In this document: positions 18,587 through 27,977 of the stretch, one piece after another | How positions within the stretch are numbered: position 1 is the stretch's first letter | Layout of the letters: the number at the start of each line of letters is the position of its first letter | NCBI RefSeq assembly: GCF_029625435.1 | Contig: NZ_CP121208.1 | Coordinates: 248,001-312,000 of the forward strand | Source: Arcanobacterium canis | Lineage (GTDB): Bacteria > Actinomycetota > Actinomycetes > Actinomycetales > Actinomycetaceae | DNA length: 64,000 bases | Reading direction: 5' to 3' | Position numbers and translations under genes: made by a program | The notes under the pieces: model-generated | Seen by the model: only the letters and a program-made list of their open reading frames with translations | Databases searched by the model: none | Told to the model about the DNA's origin: nothing

Positions 18587-18632
18587 AAAAGATGAAGGCG
18601 AAGGAATCTCCATTCCTTCGCCTTCATCTTTT
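18587..18632 (+). terminator. Terminator after the universal stress gene
   Basis: A perfect 21-bp stem (18587-18607 with 18612-18632), a CTCC loop and a TTTT end. Confidence 0.92.
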
Positions 18633-18663
18633 GCGTCAGTTTCGGGTATGCTTGAACGGCCCT

Positions 18664-18736
18664 GCCTCCGTAGCTCAGTGGATAGAGCACCGCTCTCCTA
18701 AAGCGGGTGTCGGCGGTTCGATCCCGCCCGGGGGCA
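18664..18736 (+). tRNA. tRNA-Arg (anticodon CCT)
   Basis: A full cloverleaf: acceptor stem GCCTCCG with CGGGGGC, D-arm TAGCTCAGTGGATAGAGCA, anticodon stem CCGCT/AGCGG around the loop CTCCTAA (anticodon CCT, reads AGG), and T-arm GGCGG-TTCGATC-CCGCC. The discriminator is A18736, and the 3' CCA is not encoded. Confidence 0.96.
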
Positions 18737-18802
18737 CACATATCTTTTTCGCCCTCGGCGCGCTAGTGCCTGTTTCTTGGAGACGTTGAGTATCGTTGTG
18801 GT

Positions 18803-21800
18803 GTGAGTCCATTTTTGCGTCGTAAGAAGTCTAAGTCCCAGGCCGCCTCGGAAGATGTAGAGCCGACCCCGGCTGAAAATACCCCATCCCGTGCCCCAGA
18901 ATCTGGCGTCGAAACGGGGAGCATATCACCGTTAACGCTCGCGCCGCGAGAAAACCGTGATGCGCTGGTCAACGATGTGCTCAGAACCTGGCACGAGGAA
19001 TTGTCAGCGTATGCTCGCGAGGCTGATGAGCAGGCATTGGCTCAGGTACATCAGTCGAGCGTTGATCTGACCCATACCCACCCCACGGGTTCGGCAGTGT
19101 TTTATTCGCATGGTGTGACCAAACTTTCTCTTCTGATTCGCGAAGATCGCGCGCTGGCGCAGGCGCGCGAAGCTCTCAGCCACCTGCGCCAGCGCATGAA
19201 TTCCATGAGTGCATCCCATGGCCATGCTCCGTTATCGCTGGCGTTTGGACACATCACGTGGATCGAGTTCCCGCAGGCGGAAGCGTTGGTGGCTGATGAA
19301 TATGAGCTCACCACTGAGTTGCACCTGGATGAAGCGGAAATCGAAAACGGCCCCACGGCGTCGGCAGAGACCCGCGAACCCACCGTCGTCAGCGAGCCTG
19401 CCATCTTCCGGCAGATCAAACTCGAATTTCTTGAAGGTGACGACGCACTGATTCAGCTCCAACACCGCATAGAAATTAACCCGGCTGTCCTACGTGCTTT
19501 GCGGGAGAACGGCGCTACCGGGGAAAATATCGCGCAGATCCGTGAGCTTGCTGCCGCTGGCGACGCCGATTCCCTTCTCGCACGCTTGGTAGACGTGGCA
19601 CGTGGATTCCTCCCTGGCTTTGAATTTGAAGAGCGTGCTCTGCTCGGTCTCTTTGCGCGCCCTGAACGGCAGATGCTTGAGGACCTTGAGGCCATTGCAC
19701 CGTATGTTCGCACCTCTGGCATCATGGCGGCGCTTGCCGGTGACGACGAGACCGCTCGCCTAACGAGCTCGCCGATTCCGCCAGGCTCGCCCGACGATCG
19801 GGCGCCGGAGGCAGAACGCGGTGCAGGTGATCACGACGTCGATGAGCTGCACGCCGTCGAAGCAGTCGCCTCTGGACGTTCATTCGTGCTGGATACTCCG
19901 CCAGGCTCGGAGAAGTTTTCTACTTTGGCGTCCATCGCTGCTGACCGCGCAGCGAGCGGTGCGTCTGTTCTTTTCGTGCCGACCGACGAAGGATCAGCGC
20001 GTGAATTTGTGGCTCATATGCGGCACGCTGGCCTTGAGGATCTCGTCCTCGATCTGACCGACGCCGAAGGAGCCCCACGTCGTATCCGCACCGGTATGCG
20101 TCTGGAGCTGCCTCAGTTCGACATTGACGAGACACTGGACATGCGCGACAAACTTGTCCGTGTGCGCAAGGTGCTCAGTGAATTTGTTCATGACCTTCAC
20201 GCACGGGATCCTGAGTGGAACATGTCGATTCATGACCTGCTTGAGAAACTTGCGGCATTGACTGCGGATCCCAACGGCCCAGAAACTCGCGTTCGCTTGG
20301 GCAGCGAAGCGGTGTCCATGCTCCACAACGAGGGGTTGGATTCGATGAAAGCGAAGTTCGCTAAAGCCGGTGAAATGGGAGCGTTTGATCAGGTCTACGC
20401 GGGTAGTGCCTGGGCAGGCACTCCGATCTCGGAAATGGCTGAGGGCACCCGCGCTGTTGAAGAAGCTCGCCGGCTCCATGAGGTGTCCTTGCGCGCGGTT
20501 ATCGCGCAATCTTCGCGCGCCGCAGGAGAAACTGGTTTGACGCAGGCTCGCACGCTTCAAGAGTGGTTCGAGCAAGTTGATGTGCTCTGCGGTGTTGCGC
20601 AGTCGCTCGACACTTTCTTGCCCGAAATTTTTGAAACCTCTGCGATGGATATGGTGATTGCAACGGGCACCAAGGAGTGGCGCGTTGCGAATGGCTACCA
20701 GATGAAGCGCAGGGAGCGTCGCCGTTTCCGCCGTCAAGCGCAGGATCTCGTGCGTCCCGGAGTGGTGGTGGATGATCTGCATAGCGAGCTGGTTCGTGCG
20801 CAGCAACGCCGCGAAATCTGGCGTCGTTACGCTGTTGAAGGCGGCTGGCCGCGTCTGCCTGATGGCATGGGACAGATTCGCGTGATGCGTGAAGAAGTCG
20901 AACGCGATCTTTCTGCTCTTTCGGCACATCTTGGCGGCGAGGACTTAGCTGGGATGCCATTCGAGGACCTACAGGAGCGGCTTGCCGCTCTGGTCACCGA
21001 CGCTGAACACATGAATTTCTTGCCGCAGCGCAACGCCATTGTTGAGGAACTGGATCGTTTCGGGTTCGGGGAACTTCTGCGTGACATGATTGGACGCGCG
21101 GTACCCGCTGAGGATGTGAGTGCAGAGCTTGAGCTTGCTTATGCCTCAAGTGTATTTGAACTGTTGATCACGAAGTCAACAGTGCTAGCGAAACTTGCGC
21201 CTTCCGACGTCGCTAATCTCCTCGACCATTTGCGATACCTGGATCAACGTCACGTGCGTTCTCTCGCTGCGCCTGTGATGCTTGCGGCTGTCAAGCACGG
21301 GCGTGAAGTAATGCGCGAGGCGAAGTCCGATACGCTCAAGCTTGATGAGCAGCTTGCTGAACGAGGCGTGGGTGGGCTACATGACTTGATTGCGATTTAC
21401 TCGCGTATTGTTCTCGCATCACGGCCGGTGTGGGTTGCCCCGCCGACGGTGGTTGCGCAGCTCGTGCCTCCGATGCCGTGGGTTGATGTGGCGATTGTGG
21501 AAGCAACGGAAACTGAATCTCCAGCTGGTATGATCAGTGCGTTGATGCGTGGACGCCAGGTGGTGGTTGTAGGTGATATTCGCCGTGGCGCCTCGATGGA
21601 ACGTTCAGCTATTGGTGAGTTCGCCAAGGTACTTCCGGTGTGTGAACTGCCTGCTAATCGCGCTGTTTACAACGCGCTTGCTGCGCGTGCGCTGATGACG
21701 CACGGTTATGGCGATGTGCTGGCTCCGATTCCGGCAGCGAATACCATCTCGGCGTCGCACCTCATTCACGTTGATGGACGCGGTGTGCCCGCCTCGGGAA

Positions 21801-23260
21801 GTGAGGGTGCTATTGAGTCCACGCAGGTCGAGGTTGATGCCGCAGTTGACGCAGTGCTCGCTCACGCGATGTCGCACCCGGGGGAGAGCCTGGCAGTGAT
21901 CGGTGTTTCAACATCTCATGCAAATCGAATTCGCAGCGCGATCAATTTGCTCGCTGAGCGATCCACGGATGTTCGTTCACTGATCGCCGGGCAGGAGCCG
22001 ATGGTTGTGTGCGATCTCAGTGGTGTTCGCGGTGTGCGGCGTGACCATGTTATTTTGTCGGTTGGATTCGGGAAAACGGTTCATGGGCGTGTCCTGCACT
22101 CTTTCGGAGTGCTCCAAACCTCGGCAGGGCTACGCGGCCTCATTGACGCGATTGAAGCACCTCGACGTGAATTGACGGTGATTTCTTCCCTCGAACCGGG
22201 AGACATTCAAAAGAATCGCCTGTCAACTGCCGGGCCGAAGCTTTTGGCAGATCTCCTCGAAGCTGCCTCGGGTAATGGCATGGAGCCCATTTGTGATACC
22301 GGCGATCCAGAGCCGTTGCTTGCGGATCTTAAGCGTCGTATTGAAGCTGATGGCTGGGTGACTGCATTGAACTTTGGCTACGAAGGATCGACAACGATTC
22401 CGCTTGTTGTTGGGCATCCAGATATTCCTGGTACATGGGCAGTGGCTGTGGTGTTCGACGACGAGGCTTACGTGGCTGAGCAGTCCTTGCGCCGTCGTGA
22501 CCGCTACCGAGTTGAAATGCTTGAGATCCGTGGATGGCGTGTGCATCAAACGTTCTCGACCTCACTCTTTATCGATCCAGCTGGGGAGGCCCAGCAGGTG
22601 GGCGATCTGATGCGTGAGGTTGTTCAGCGCTATCGTCCATCGGATGTCGTCGTCCCAGAGCTCGACGACGACGGTTGGGCTGGCGTTGTGGAAAATGAGT
22701 CGGTCTCTGACCATGCGGTGTCCGAAGTTATGCCGCGAGTAATGGCACGTGGACCACGGCCGTCGGTGACGCCGGGTCTTGCTCTTGCTGCATACACCGA
22801 TGATCAACTTGATGAGATGGCACAGTGGATCGCATCCGATGGCGTGATTCGTAGCGACGATGAATTTGTGGATGTACTGCGTGCTGAACTCGGACTGATG
22901 CGTCGCGGTGGACAGACGGATGCGGTTTTAGGCAACGTTGTTCGACGGTGCGATCAGGGCCAGGGCCAGGGGCAAAAGGGTGCCTCTACCAGCCAGGGGA
23001 AGCTCAAGACTGAGACAGCGACTGAGAAGCAGGCTGAGGGCGAAGAGGAAACGGGCGCCGATGTTGAGGTGGAACTCAAGGACGACGCTGAGCTGGAGGC
23101 TGAGGCTGAAGCCGAACTTGAGCACCGCGAGGCGATTGAGCCTGGCAATACTCCTGAAGCTGTTGCCGATGCTGTGTACGTTGAGGAATCAGAGCAGGGC
23201 TTTGAGCTTGATGATGGCCTGGTTCTTGAAGAGGACAATCCAACGTTCGAGGATCGCTGA
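18803..23260 (+). CDS. 1485-aa degenerate SF1 helicase/nuclease-like protein
   Basis: The overall plan resembles long actinobacterial AAA_11/AAA_12 helicases with a C-terminal MTES_1575/DUF559-type endonuclease fold, but the signature residues have decayed. The Walker A region (residues ~363-373) reads DTPPGSEKFST where GPPGTGKSQT is expected. The Walker B region (~897) is VVEATETES. Motif V reads LSGVRGVRRDHVILS and motif VI DAIEAPRR rather than TRAR. The nuclease region (~1195-1260) keeps RRRDRYRVEMLEIRGW and SLFIDP but lacks the usual upstream FRID acid. The last ~110 residues are Glu-rich. The N-terminal 60 residues are basic, then low in complexity. GTG start. The protein is probably structural or regulatory, not enzymatic; its function is unknown. 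Confidence 0.65.
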   Translation: MSPFLRRKKSKSQAASEDVEPTPAENTPSRAPESGVETGSISPLTLAPRENRDALVNDVLRTWHEELSAYAREADEQALAQVHQSSVDLTHTHPTGSAVFYSHGVTKLSLLIREDRALAQAREALSHLRQRMNSMSASHGHAPLSLAFGHITWIEFPQAEALVADEYELTTELHLDEAEIENGPTASAETREPTVVSEPAIFRQIKLEFLEGDDALIQLQHRIEINPAVLRALRENGATGENIAQIRELAAAGDADSLLARLVDVARGFLPGFEFEERALLGLFARPERQMLEDLEAIAPYVRTSGIMAALAGDDETARLTSSPIPPGSPDDRAPEAERGAGDHDVDELHAVEAVASGRSFVLDTPPGSEKFSTLASIAADRAASGASVLFVPTDEGSAREFVAHMRHAGLEDLVLDLTDAEGAPRRIRTGMRLELPQFDIDETLDMRDKLVRVRKVLSEFVHDLHARDPEWNMSIHDLLEKLAALTADPNGPETRVRLGSEAVSMLHNEGLDSMKAKFAKAGEMGAFDQVYAGSAWAGTPISEMAEGTRAVEEARRLHEVSLRAVIAQSSRAAGETGLTQARTLQEWFEQVDVLCGVAQSLDTFLPEIFETSAMDMVIATGTKEWRVANGYQMKRRERRRFRRQAQDLVRPGVVVDDLHSELVRAQQRREIWRRYAVEGGWPRLPDGMGQIRVMREEVERDLSALSAHLGGEDLAGMPFEDLQERLAALVTDAEHMNFLPQRNAIVEELDRFGFGELLRDMIGRAVPAEDVSAELELAYASSVFELLITKSTVLAKLAPSDVANLLDHLRYLDQRHVRSLAAPVMLAAVKHGREVMREAKSDTLKLDEQLAERGVGGLHDLIAIYSRIVLASRPVWVAPPTVVAQLVPPMPWVDVAIVEATETESPAGMISALMRGRQVVVVGDIRRGASMERSAIGEFAKVLPVCELPANRAVYNALAARALMTHGYGDVLAPIPAANTISASHLIHVDGRGVPASGSEGAIESTQVEVDAAVDAVLAHAMSHPGESLAVIGVSTSHANRIRSAINLLAERSTDVRSLIAGQEPMVVCDLSGVRGVRRDHVILSVGFGKTVHGRVLHSFGVLQTSAGLRGLIDAIEAPRRELTVISSLEPGDIQKNRLSTAGPKLLADLLEAASGNGMEPICDTGDPEPLLADLKRRIEADGWVTALNFGYEGSTTIPLVVGHPDIPGTWAVAVVFDDEAYVAEQSLRRRDRYRVEMLEIRGWRVHQTFSTSLFIDPAGEAQQVGDLMREVVQRYRPSDVVVPELDDDGWAGVVENESVSDHAVSEVMPRVMARGPRPSVTPGLALAAYTDDQLDEMAQWIASDGVIRSDDEFVDVLRAELGLMRRGGQTDAVLGNVVRRCDQGQGQGQKGASTSQGKLKTETATEKQAEGEEETGADVEVELKDDAELEAEAEAELEHREAIEPGNTPEAVADAVYVEESEQGFELDDGLVLEEDNPTFEDR

Positions 23261-23469
23261 TGGGTAAGCGAGTCATTTCGCTTTCGCGTGTGGATCGCGA
23301 AAAGCTGGAACGCGGTGAATTATCAACGCCAGAACAGGCCGTGCATCAGTGGGATCATACGGTTGGCGGCGAACGCGCTCGCCGCCAACCGGCCCAAGAT
23401 ACGCAACAGTTCACACCTCACGAGCAGGATCTTCTGAGGGAGATTCCTCCCCATTTCGGCAAAATTTAG
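23260..23469 (+). CDS. Small hypothetical protein (69 aa)
   Basis: A short, charged, soluble protein beginning MGKRVISLSRVDREKLERGE. Its ATG shares one base with the stop codon of the 1485-aa gene (TGATG), so it is probably translationally coupled and functionally linked to it. No domain was recognised. It ends just before a terminator hairpin. Confidence 0.6.
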   Translation: MGKRVISLSRVDREKLERGELSTPEQAVHQWDHTVGGERARRQPAQDTQQFTPHEQDLLREIPPHFGKI

Positions 23470-23515
23470 AACCAAGCAGCTCCCTGCCCGTATTGTCAGG
23501 GTGATGTGAAAAGAG

Positions 23516-23556
23516 AAAAGGTGTCGGCCAGGCAATTTACCTCGCCGACACCTTTT
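23516..23556. terminator. Bidirectional terminator between the 69-aa gene and mscL
   Basis: A 13-bp stem, AAAAGGTGTCGGC (23516-23528) with GCCGACACCTTTT (23544-23556). T-runs appear on both strands and it lies between convergent genes. Confidence 0.85.
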
Positions 23557-23568
23557 GACAGTGAATGT

Positions 23569-23955
23569 TCAGTTCTGGCGAGCAAGAAGATCGCGGATCT
23601 GGGTGAGGAGAACAACGTCCTCAGATGGAGCAACCTCGACAACCGGAGCGGGCTTGCGCATCTTGTTGATGGGCATCACGAAGAAGAAGTAGAGTGCGCC
23701 AGCCACGATCAGGAAGTTCACCACAGCGGTCAGAATGGCACCCGGCATGACGGTGGCCATGTCCTTGCCTTGGCCGATGTGGAACTCAAGGACATGATCG
23801 AAGTTCGGCTTGCCAAACAGGCCACCGATGATTGGCATCAGGAACTTCTCGTTCAGAGCAGTCACGATCTGATTGAAGGCTGCGCCGATGATGACACCAA
23901 CGGCAAGATCAACCACGTTGCCACGGGTAATAAATTCTTTGAATCCCTTAATCAT
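23569..23955 (-). CDS. mscL: Large-conductance mechanosensitive channel MscL
   Basis: A 128-aa inner-membrane channel that opens at high membrane tension to release solutes during hypo-osmotic shock. The N-terminal amphipathic helix (MIKGFKEFITRGNVVDLAVG), the TM1 pore helix (VGVIIGAAFNQIVTAL), TM2 (LTAVVNFLIVAGALYFFFV) and the C-terminal helix are all present at family length. It is preceded by GAAAGGAAAC and lies 49 bp downstream of the SAF-domain gene on the same strand. Confidence 0.97.
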   Translation of the reverse strand: MIKGFKEFITRGNVVDLAVGVIIGAAFNQIVTALNEKFLMPIIGGLFGKPNFDHVLEFHIGQGKDMATVMPGAILTAVVNFLIVAGALYFFFVMPINKMRKPAPVVEVAPSEDVVLLTQIRDLLARQN

Positions 23956-24004
23956 GGGAGTTTCCTTTCATGAATCTGTGCAGAAAGTCTTGGAAAGATA
24001 GTCT

Positions 24005-24670
24005 CTATGAAACGGCGAGGATCGCCATGAGAGGCGTCCTCGCTCCAAGTCCAAGAGCAACTCTAGCTTCTTCAGGAGAGATTGAAACGTAAAACATTGT
24101 GGCATTATCCACTTTTGAAAAGAGGGTAGATTGGCCAGTTTTCACAGATTTTCCCACGATGACAGCATTGTGTGCGATGAGTTGTGCGGCCGGATCTTTT
24201 TCGAGTTGTGCGGGTGGTGCGTAGAGATTCACGCGGGCGCCAACGGTCAGAAGATCGCCAGAATCCACAAGGGGAACCGCTGCCACCACTGAGCCTGGGC
24301 GGGCGTTCTTTGTAAATTGACTATCCAATACTTGCTCGCGTAACACGGGTGCGCCTTTCGGGATCGGTGCCACGAGGTGTTTTCCAATAATTTCTTTTGT
24401 GCTGGTTGCCAAAGGCCCAGCCAGCTCATGAGGAATGCGAGCAAAGGTGAGGTCTCCTTTTTGGGCGAGTTGACCAGACTCGATATCACGCGCGGCCACA
24501 ACAACGTCGATTGTTTTCGGCGCAGCTCCCCCAGCCGCCGCAATCACTGACTGTACAGCGATTGCGAACACAGCTGCAAGGATAACAAAACGCCAACGCC
24601 ACAACGCTGCGCGAATGGGGTTGGCTGATCGCGGCCGTGCAGGTACCGTACTTCTCCCAAAAATCTTCAT
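24005..24670 (-). CDS. SAF-domain membrane-anchored protein
   Basis: A 221-aa protein with one TM segment (FVILAAVFAIAVQSVIAAA) and an extracytoplasmic SAF domain (VVVAARDIESGQLAQKGDLT ... VGKHLVAPIPKGAPVLREQVL), as in CpaB/RcpC-type pilus proteins, but without the rest of that family. The start at 24670 (MKIFGRS) is preferred to 24694 because CATACT (24677-24682, minus strand) lies exactly six bases upstream, suggesting a leaderless mRNA. This gene sits between mscL and the FTHF cyclo-ligase in many actinobacteria; its function is unknown. Confidence 0.75.
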   Translation of the reverse strand: MKIFGRSTVPARPRSANPIRAALWRWRFVILAAVFAIAVQSVIAAAGGAAPKTIDVVVAARDIESGQLAQKGDLTFARIPHELAGPLATSTKEIIGKHLVAPIPKGAPVLREQVLDSQFTKNARPGSVVAAVPLVDSGDLLTVGARVNLYAPPAQLEKDPAAQLIAHNAVIVGKSVKTGQSTLFSKVDNATMFYVSISPEEARVALGLGARTPLMAILAVS

Positions 24671-24770
24671 GCCCCAAGTATGAACTCGTGGCAACGAGGA
24701 TTCTCGGCCCTTCTTATGTCCTGTGGAAAAACGATGCAGACGTCTGGGTGTGGAAAGTCGAAAGTGTTAC

Positions 24771-25391
24771 CTAGTTGGTTGTTGCCACGATGCGATCAGG
24801 CAAAATAACGTATGGAACCCGCACGTCGTTGTCATCTTGGGGAAGTTGCGCATCGACAAATTCTTCTGGGAACACCATTGCGCCGATCTTGGCGCGGTCA
24901 CCAGCAAGCTTCAGTGCGCGATCATACCAACCGCCGCCTTGTCCGATTCGGGCACCCGTGTGTGAAACGGCAAGCGCAGGAATGATCAGCGCATCGACGT
25001 CGGCAAGGAGATCGTTATCGAACGCAGGGCCAGTCGGTTCCGGAGGTCGCCCGGGAGCCATTTCCTCAAGATCGTCAAGCCCGCGGAAATACCCCCATGC
25101 ACGGGTCAAGCCTGGGCCGAGCTTGGGAAGAATCACCCGTTTCCCCGAATCTGCAATGGTTTGGATCAACCCATGCGAGGGTGGCTCTTCGTTCACAGAA
25201 ACGAATGCAGCGACGAGTTCCGCATCGCCGATGAATTTCATCGCCGTTGCGATCCACTCTTCTTCCAGCTCCTCACGCCTCGCTGTAGAACGAGCTGACC
25301 GTGATGCGCGAACAATTGGACGAATCTGTTGCTTCGCCTCTTCCGGATCTAAGCCAGAGACGTCAGGGAAGCTCAACGTTGAGTGGTTCAT
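24771..25391 (-). CDS. 5-formyltetrahydrofolate cyclo-ligase
   Basis: Converts 5-formyl-THF to 5,10-methenyl-THF with ATP, recycling folate. The 206-aa protein carries the family motif GARIGQGGGWYDRAL (ATP/substrate loop) and the basic N-terminal ATP-contact region (QQIRPIVRASRSAR). Two residues in the loop are Gly-rich as expected. It is divergent from the MoeA/Glp-like gene, with a 144-bp shared promoter region. Confidence 0.92.
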   Translation of the reverse strand: MNHSTLSFPDVSGLDPEEAKQQIRPIVRASRSARSTARREELEEEWIATAMKFIGDAELVAAFVSVNEEPPSHGLIQTIADSGKRVILPKLGPGLTRAWGYFRGLDDLEEMAPGRPPEPTGPAFDNDLLADVDALIIPALAVSHTGARIGQGGGWYDRALKLAGDRAKIGAMVFPEEFVDAQLPQDDNDVRVPYVILPDRIVATTN

Positions 25392-25535
25392 GCTTCTATT
25401 ATTTCACAACGCACGGAGCACGTGTTCGCTAAGTTTTCGTACGGCGCAACTATTGGGGTGTTCGCCTGTGTACTTGCTCGGCATCCGGACGCTGATCTCC
25501 GCTAGACTTAGCACCAAATGCACAAGGAGGCAAAC

Positions 25536-26744
25536 GTGAAGACGGTCGAGGAGTTCAAGGAAGAATGCTTCGAGGTATCCAAGCCCCAACCGCCGTTTGC
25601 GGTGGCGCTGTCGGATGCTGTGGGGACGATTGTTGCGCAAGACGTCCGCTCGATGGTTGACGTGCCTCAAGCCGACCTCGCTGCACGAGATGGTTACGCG
25701 GTTCGTTATGGTGATATCGCCGGTGCCTCGCCAGATTTTCCTGTTGTCCTGCCCGTTACGGAGGATATTCGCGCCGATCAATTCAACTCCGTCGCCCTCG
25801 CACCCGGAACTGCCATCCGTATTTCATCGGGCGCGCGCATCCCCACTGGTGCCGACACTGTGGTGGCGCTTGAGGATACCGACGCGGGCAGGGCTGAGGT
25901 GCAGATTAAGTATGCCAGCGAGAATGTCAATATTCGCGTGCGTGCTGAGGACCTTGAAGCTGGTGAAGTGATCGTGCGAAGTGGGGTGCGTGTGGGCGCA
26001 CGCCAGGTGGCACTTCTCGCTTCTGCCGGCCATGCGCGAGTTTTGGTTCATCCGCGTCCTCGCGTGGTGATTATGTCGATCGGTGACGAACTTCAGGAGC
26101 CAGGTAACCCTGCGATTGCAGGCAAAGTTTTCGATGCGAACTCCCACGCATTGGCGTCTGCGGTGGCTGACGCTGGCGGCGATGTTTTCCGCGTCGGTGC
26201 AGTCAGTGATGACAAGCGCACGTTACGTGAAATGCTTGAAGACCAACTTGTCCGCGCAGACATCATCATCACCACGGGCGGGCTGTCCTACGGTGGCGGC
26301 GATACTTTGAAAGAAGTGCTTGCACCGTTGGGGACGGTTCGTTTCGACAACGTGGCAATGTCGCCTGGCCGACAATTCGGTGTGGGTACTCTGGAGGACA
26401 CCACGATTTTCTGCTTGCCTGGTTCGCCAGTTGCAGCGCTGACCAGCTTTGAAGTTTTCATCCGGCCTGCGCTACGTCAAATGGCTGGTTATCAGCATAT
26501 TGAGCGCCGTGCGATTCGTGCGCGCGTGGACACTCCGTGGAACTCTACTGACGGCGTCGTCGAGTTCGTCCGTGGCAAAGTGCTGGGAAGTCCGAGCGCC
26601 GGTTACCATGTGACCCCGATGGGTGATCCTTCGCGCCAACTCCTCACTGGCCTCGCGGAAGCGAATTGCCTGGTTGAAGTGCCCAGTGGAACAACACGTA
26701 TTGACATTGGAGACGAGCTCGCTTGTTACGTCCTGGATCGCTGA
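25536..26744 (+). CDS. MoeA/gephyrin-like protein, probably the cell-division factor Glp
   Basis: A 402-aa protein with the complete MoeA domain set: an N-terminal segment (ARDGYAVRYGDI), the MogA-like domain (VVIMSIGDELQEPG, TTGGLSYGGGD near residue 246), and the C-terminal barrel (LPGSPVAALTSFEVFIRPAL). In canonical MoeA the loop is usually GVSVGDYD; here it is GLSYGGGD. The GTG start follows AAGGAGG (25523-25529). No other molybdenum-cofactor gene is nearby, and the neighbours (mscL, SAF, FTHF cyclo-ligase, then a three-TM protein) match the locus of the corynebacterial gephyrin-like division protein Glp. I infer Glp over a Moco enzyme, with moderate certainty. Confidence 0.75.
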   Translation: MKTVEEFKEECFEVSKPQPPFAVALSDAVGTIVAQDVRSMVDVPQADLAARDGYAVRYGDIAGASPDFPVVLPVTEDIRADQFNSVALAPGTAIRISSGARIPTGADTVVALEDTDAGRAEVQIKYASENVNIRVRAEDLEAGEVIVRSGVRVGARQVALLASAGHARVLVHPRPRVVIMSIGDELQEPGNPAIAGKVFDANSHALASAVADAGGDVFRVGAVSDDKRTLREMLEDQLVRADIIITTGGLSYGGGDTLKEVLAPLGTVRFDNVAMSPGRQFGVGTLEDTTIFCLPGSPVAALTSFEVFIRPALRQMAGYQHIERRAIRARVDTPWNSTDGVVEFVRGKVLGSPSAGYHVTPMGDPSRQLLTGLAEANCLVEVPSGTTRIDIGDELACYVLDR

Positions 26745-26876
26745 TGATCCAAGGTGGTACGTGGCGTGTTCATCAAGTGCGGATATGTGGTGAATCCAGG
26801 GAAAATTTGCGTGAATCAAGCAACACACTACCGTGTCCTAGCCGCTTTCTTGAGCCAAAAAATCTAAAGTGGGAAC

Positions 26877-27914
26877 ATGGGTTTTACTGGCTTCGCGATT
26901 GCGGTCGCAGTGTTCCTCTTGCTGGGGATAGTGGTGCCGCGATTCGCGTTGCGAAGGTCGGTGATTGCCGATTCTCCGCTGGAGGAACGGTTCAGTGAAG
27001 ATCTTCGTATCGTGAGGCAGCCGCGCCTTGCGATGGCCGATAGCGGTGAGAGCGGCACGATTTATATGACGGAGCGCATGATGGACACACGCCAAAGGAA
27101 GATTTCCTTGAAAGAAGTGGCACGCGGCCGGAGCAAGGCTCGGGCGCGGATGGCCACACGCGGTGCATATCGTGCGCGTGGCTATCTCGGACTGGGTGTG
27201 CTAGGCGTCGTGGCGCTCGCAGCGTGGATCGGTGTGGGTGTGGCATCCTGGCCGACCTGGCCAGCGATTGTGTTGACTCTGGGAATTGGCGCAGGCTCTG
27301 TCGGGTTCGGTTATCTTCTGACCGAGTGGGCCGCTGGAGATGATATTGACCGTGAGGAAATCGCGAAGGCTTCGCAGGTCCTCGCCCGCGCGAAGCGCCA
27401 GCGTGATCGAGTGCATGCATCGCGGCAAGAACTCGAAAAGATTGACGAAGCATCACAGGCTGCTGGTGGTGAGGTTGAAGTGCCGGTGGTGTCTGCTGAG
27501 CACACTGACGAAGTAGCCACGGCTAATGTCGTTCAGGAAAATCAGGATGTTGTTGAGCATCGCGTGAGCGAGGCTGAGCGTCGTCCAGCCGCGACAGTCG
27601 AACGCGGCATGGCTCAGGTTGAGCGTGAAGTAACTCAGGCTGGCCGCGAAGTAACAAAGGTGGAACGAGAGGTCGCGAGGGTTGAAGCTCCAAGCTACAC
27701 CCTCAAGCGCCGCACAGTGGCTCCATACCAACCCCAACCTACTGATGAGGCGCAAGTTCCGTATCGTCCGAAGCGCGCTGGGGAGAGAATTGGCGATGCT
27801 CCTATTGAAGCGCCGAATACGGCTCCGGAGATGACTGGACTTGAGGAACTTCGCTCTGGACTTTTGGCTGGCGGTTCTACTTTGGATGAACTTCTCGCAC
27901 AGCGCAGAGCGTGA
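26877..27914 (+). CDS. Three-TM membrane protein, candidate GlpR/SepX
   Basis: A 345-aa protein: TM1 at residues ~4-22, a basic cytoplasmic loop of ~80 residues, a TM2-TM3 hairpin (~102-147), and a long cytoplasmic tail with heptad-like charged helices (residues ~155-265) and a short conserved end. This layout, directly after the MoeA-like gene, fits GlpR of Corynebacterium and SepX of Streptomyces, the membrane partner of Glp/FtsZ. The sequence alone gives no catalytic motif. It is transcribed with, or just after, the MoeA-like gene (132-bp gap). Confidence 0.65.
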   Translation: MGFTGFAIAVAVFLLLGIVVPRFALRRSVIADSPLEERFSEDLRIVRQPRLAMADSGESGTIYMTERMMDTRQRKISLKEVARGRSKARARMATRGAYRARGYLGLGVLGVVALAAWIGVGVASWPTWPAIVLTLGIGAGSVGFGYLLTEWAAGDDIDREEIAKASQVLARAKRQRDRVHASRQELEKIDEASQAAGGEVEVPVVSAEHTDEVATANVVQENQDVVEHRVSEAERRPAATVERGMAQVEREVTQAGREVTKVEREVARVEAPSYTLKRRTVAPYQPQPTDEAQVPYRPKRAGERIGDAPIEAPNTAPEMTGLEELRSGLLAGGSTLDELLAQRRA

Positions 27915-27977
27915 CGAATGAGACTTGCGTGAATTTGCGCTCGTGAGGGTGGTGAGTGCTATAGTTTTCACGTCCAA

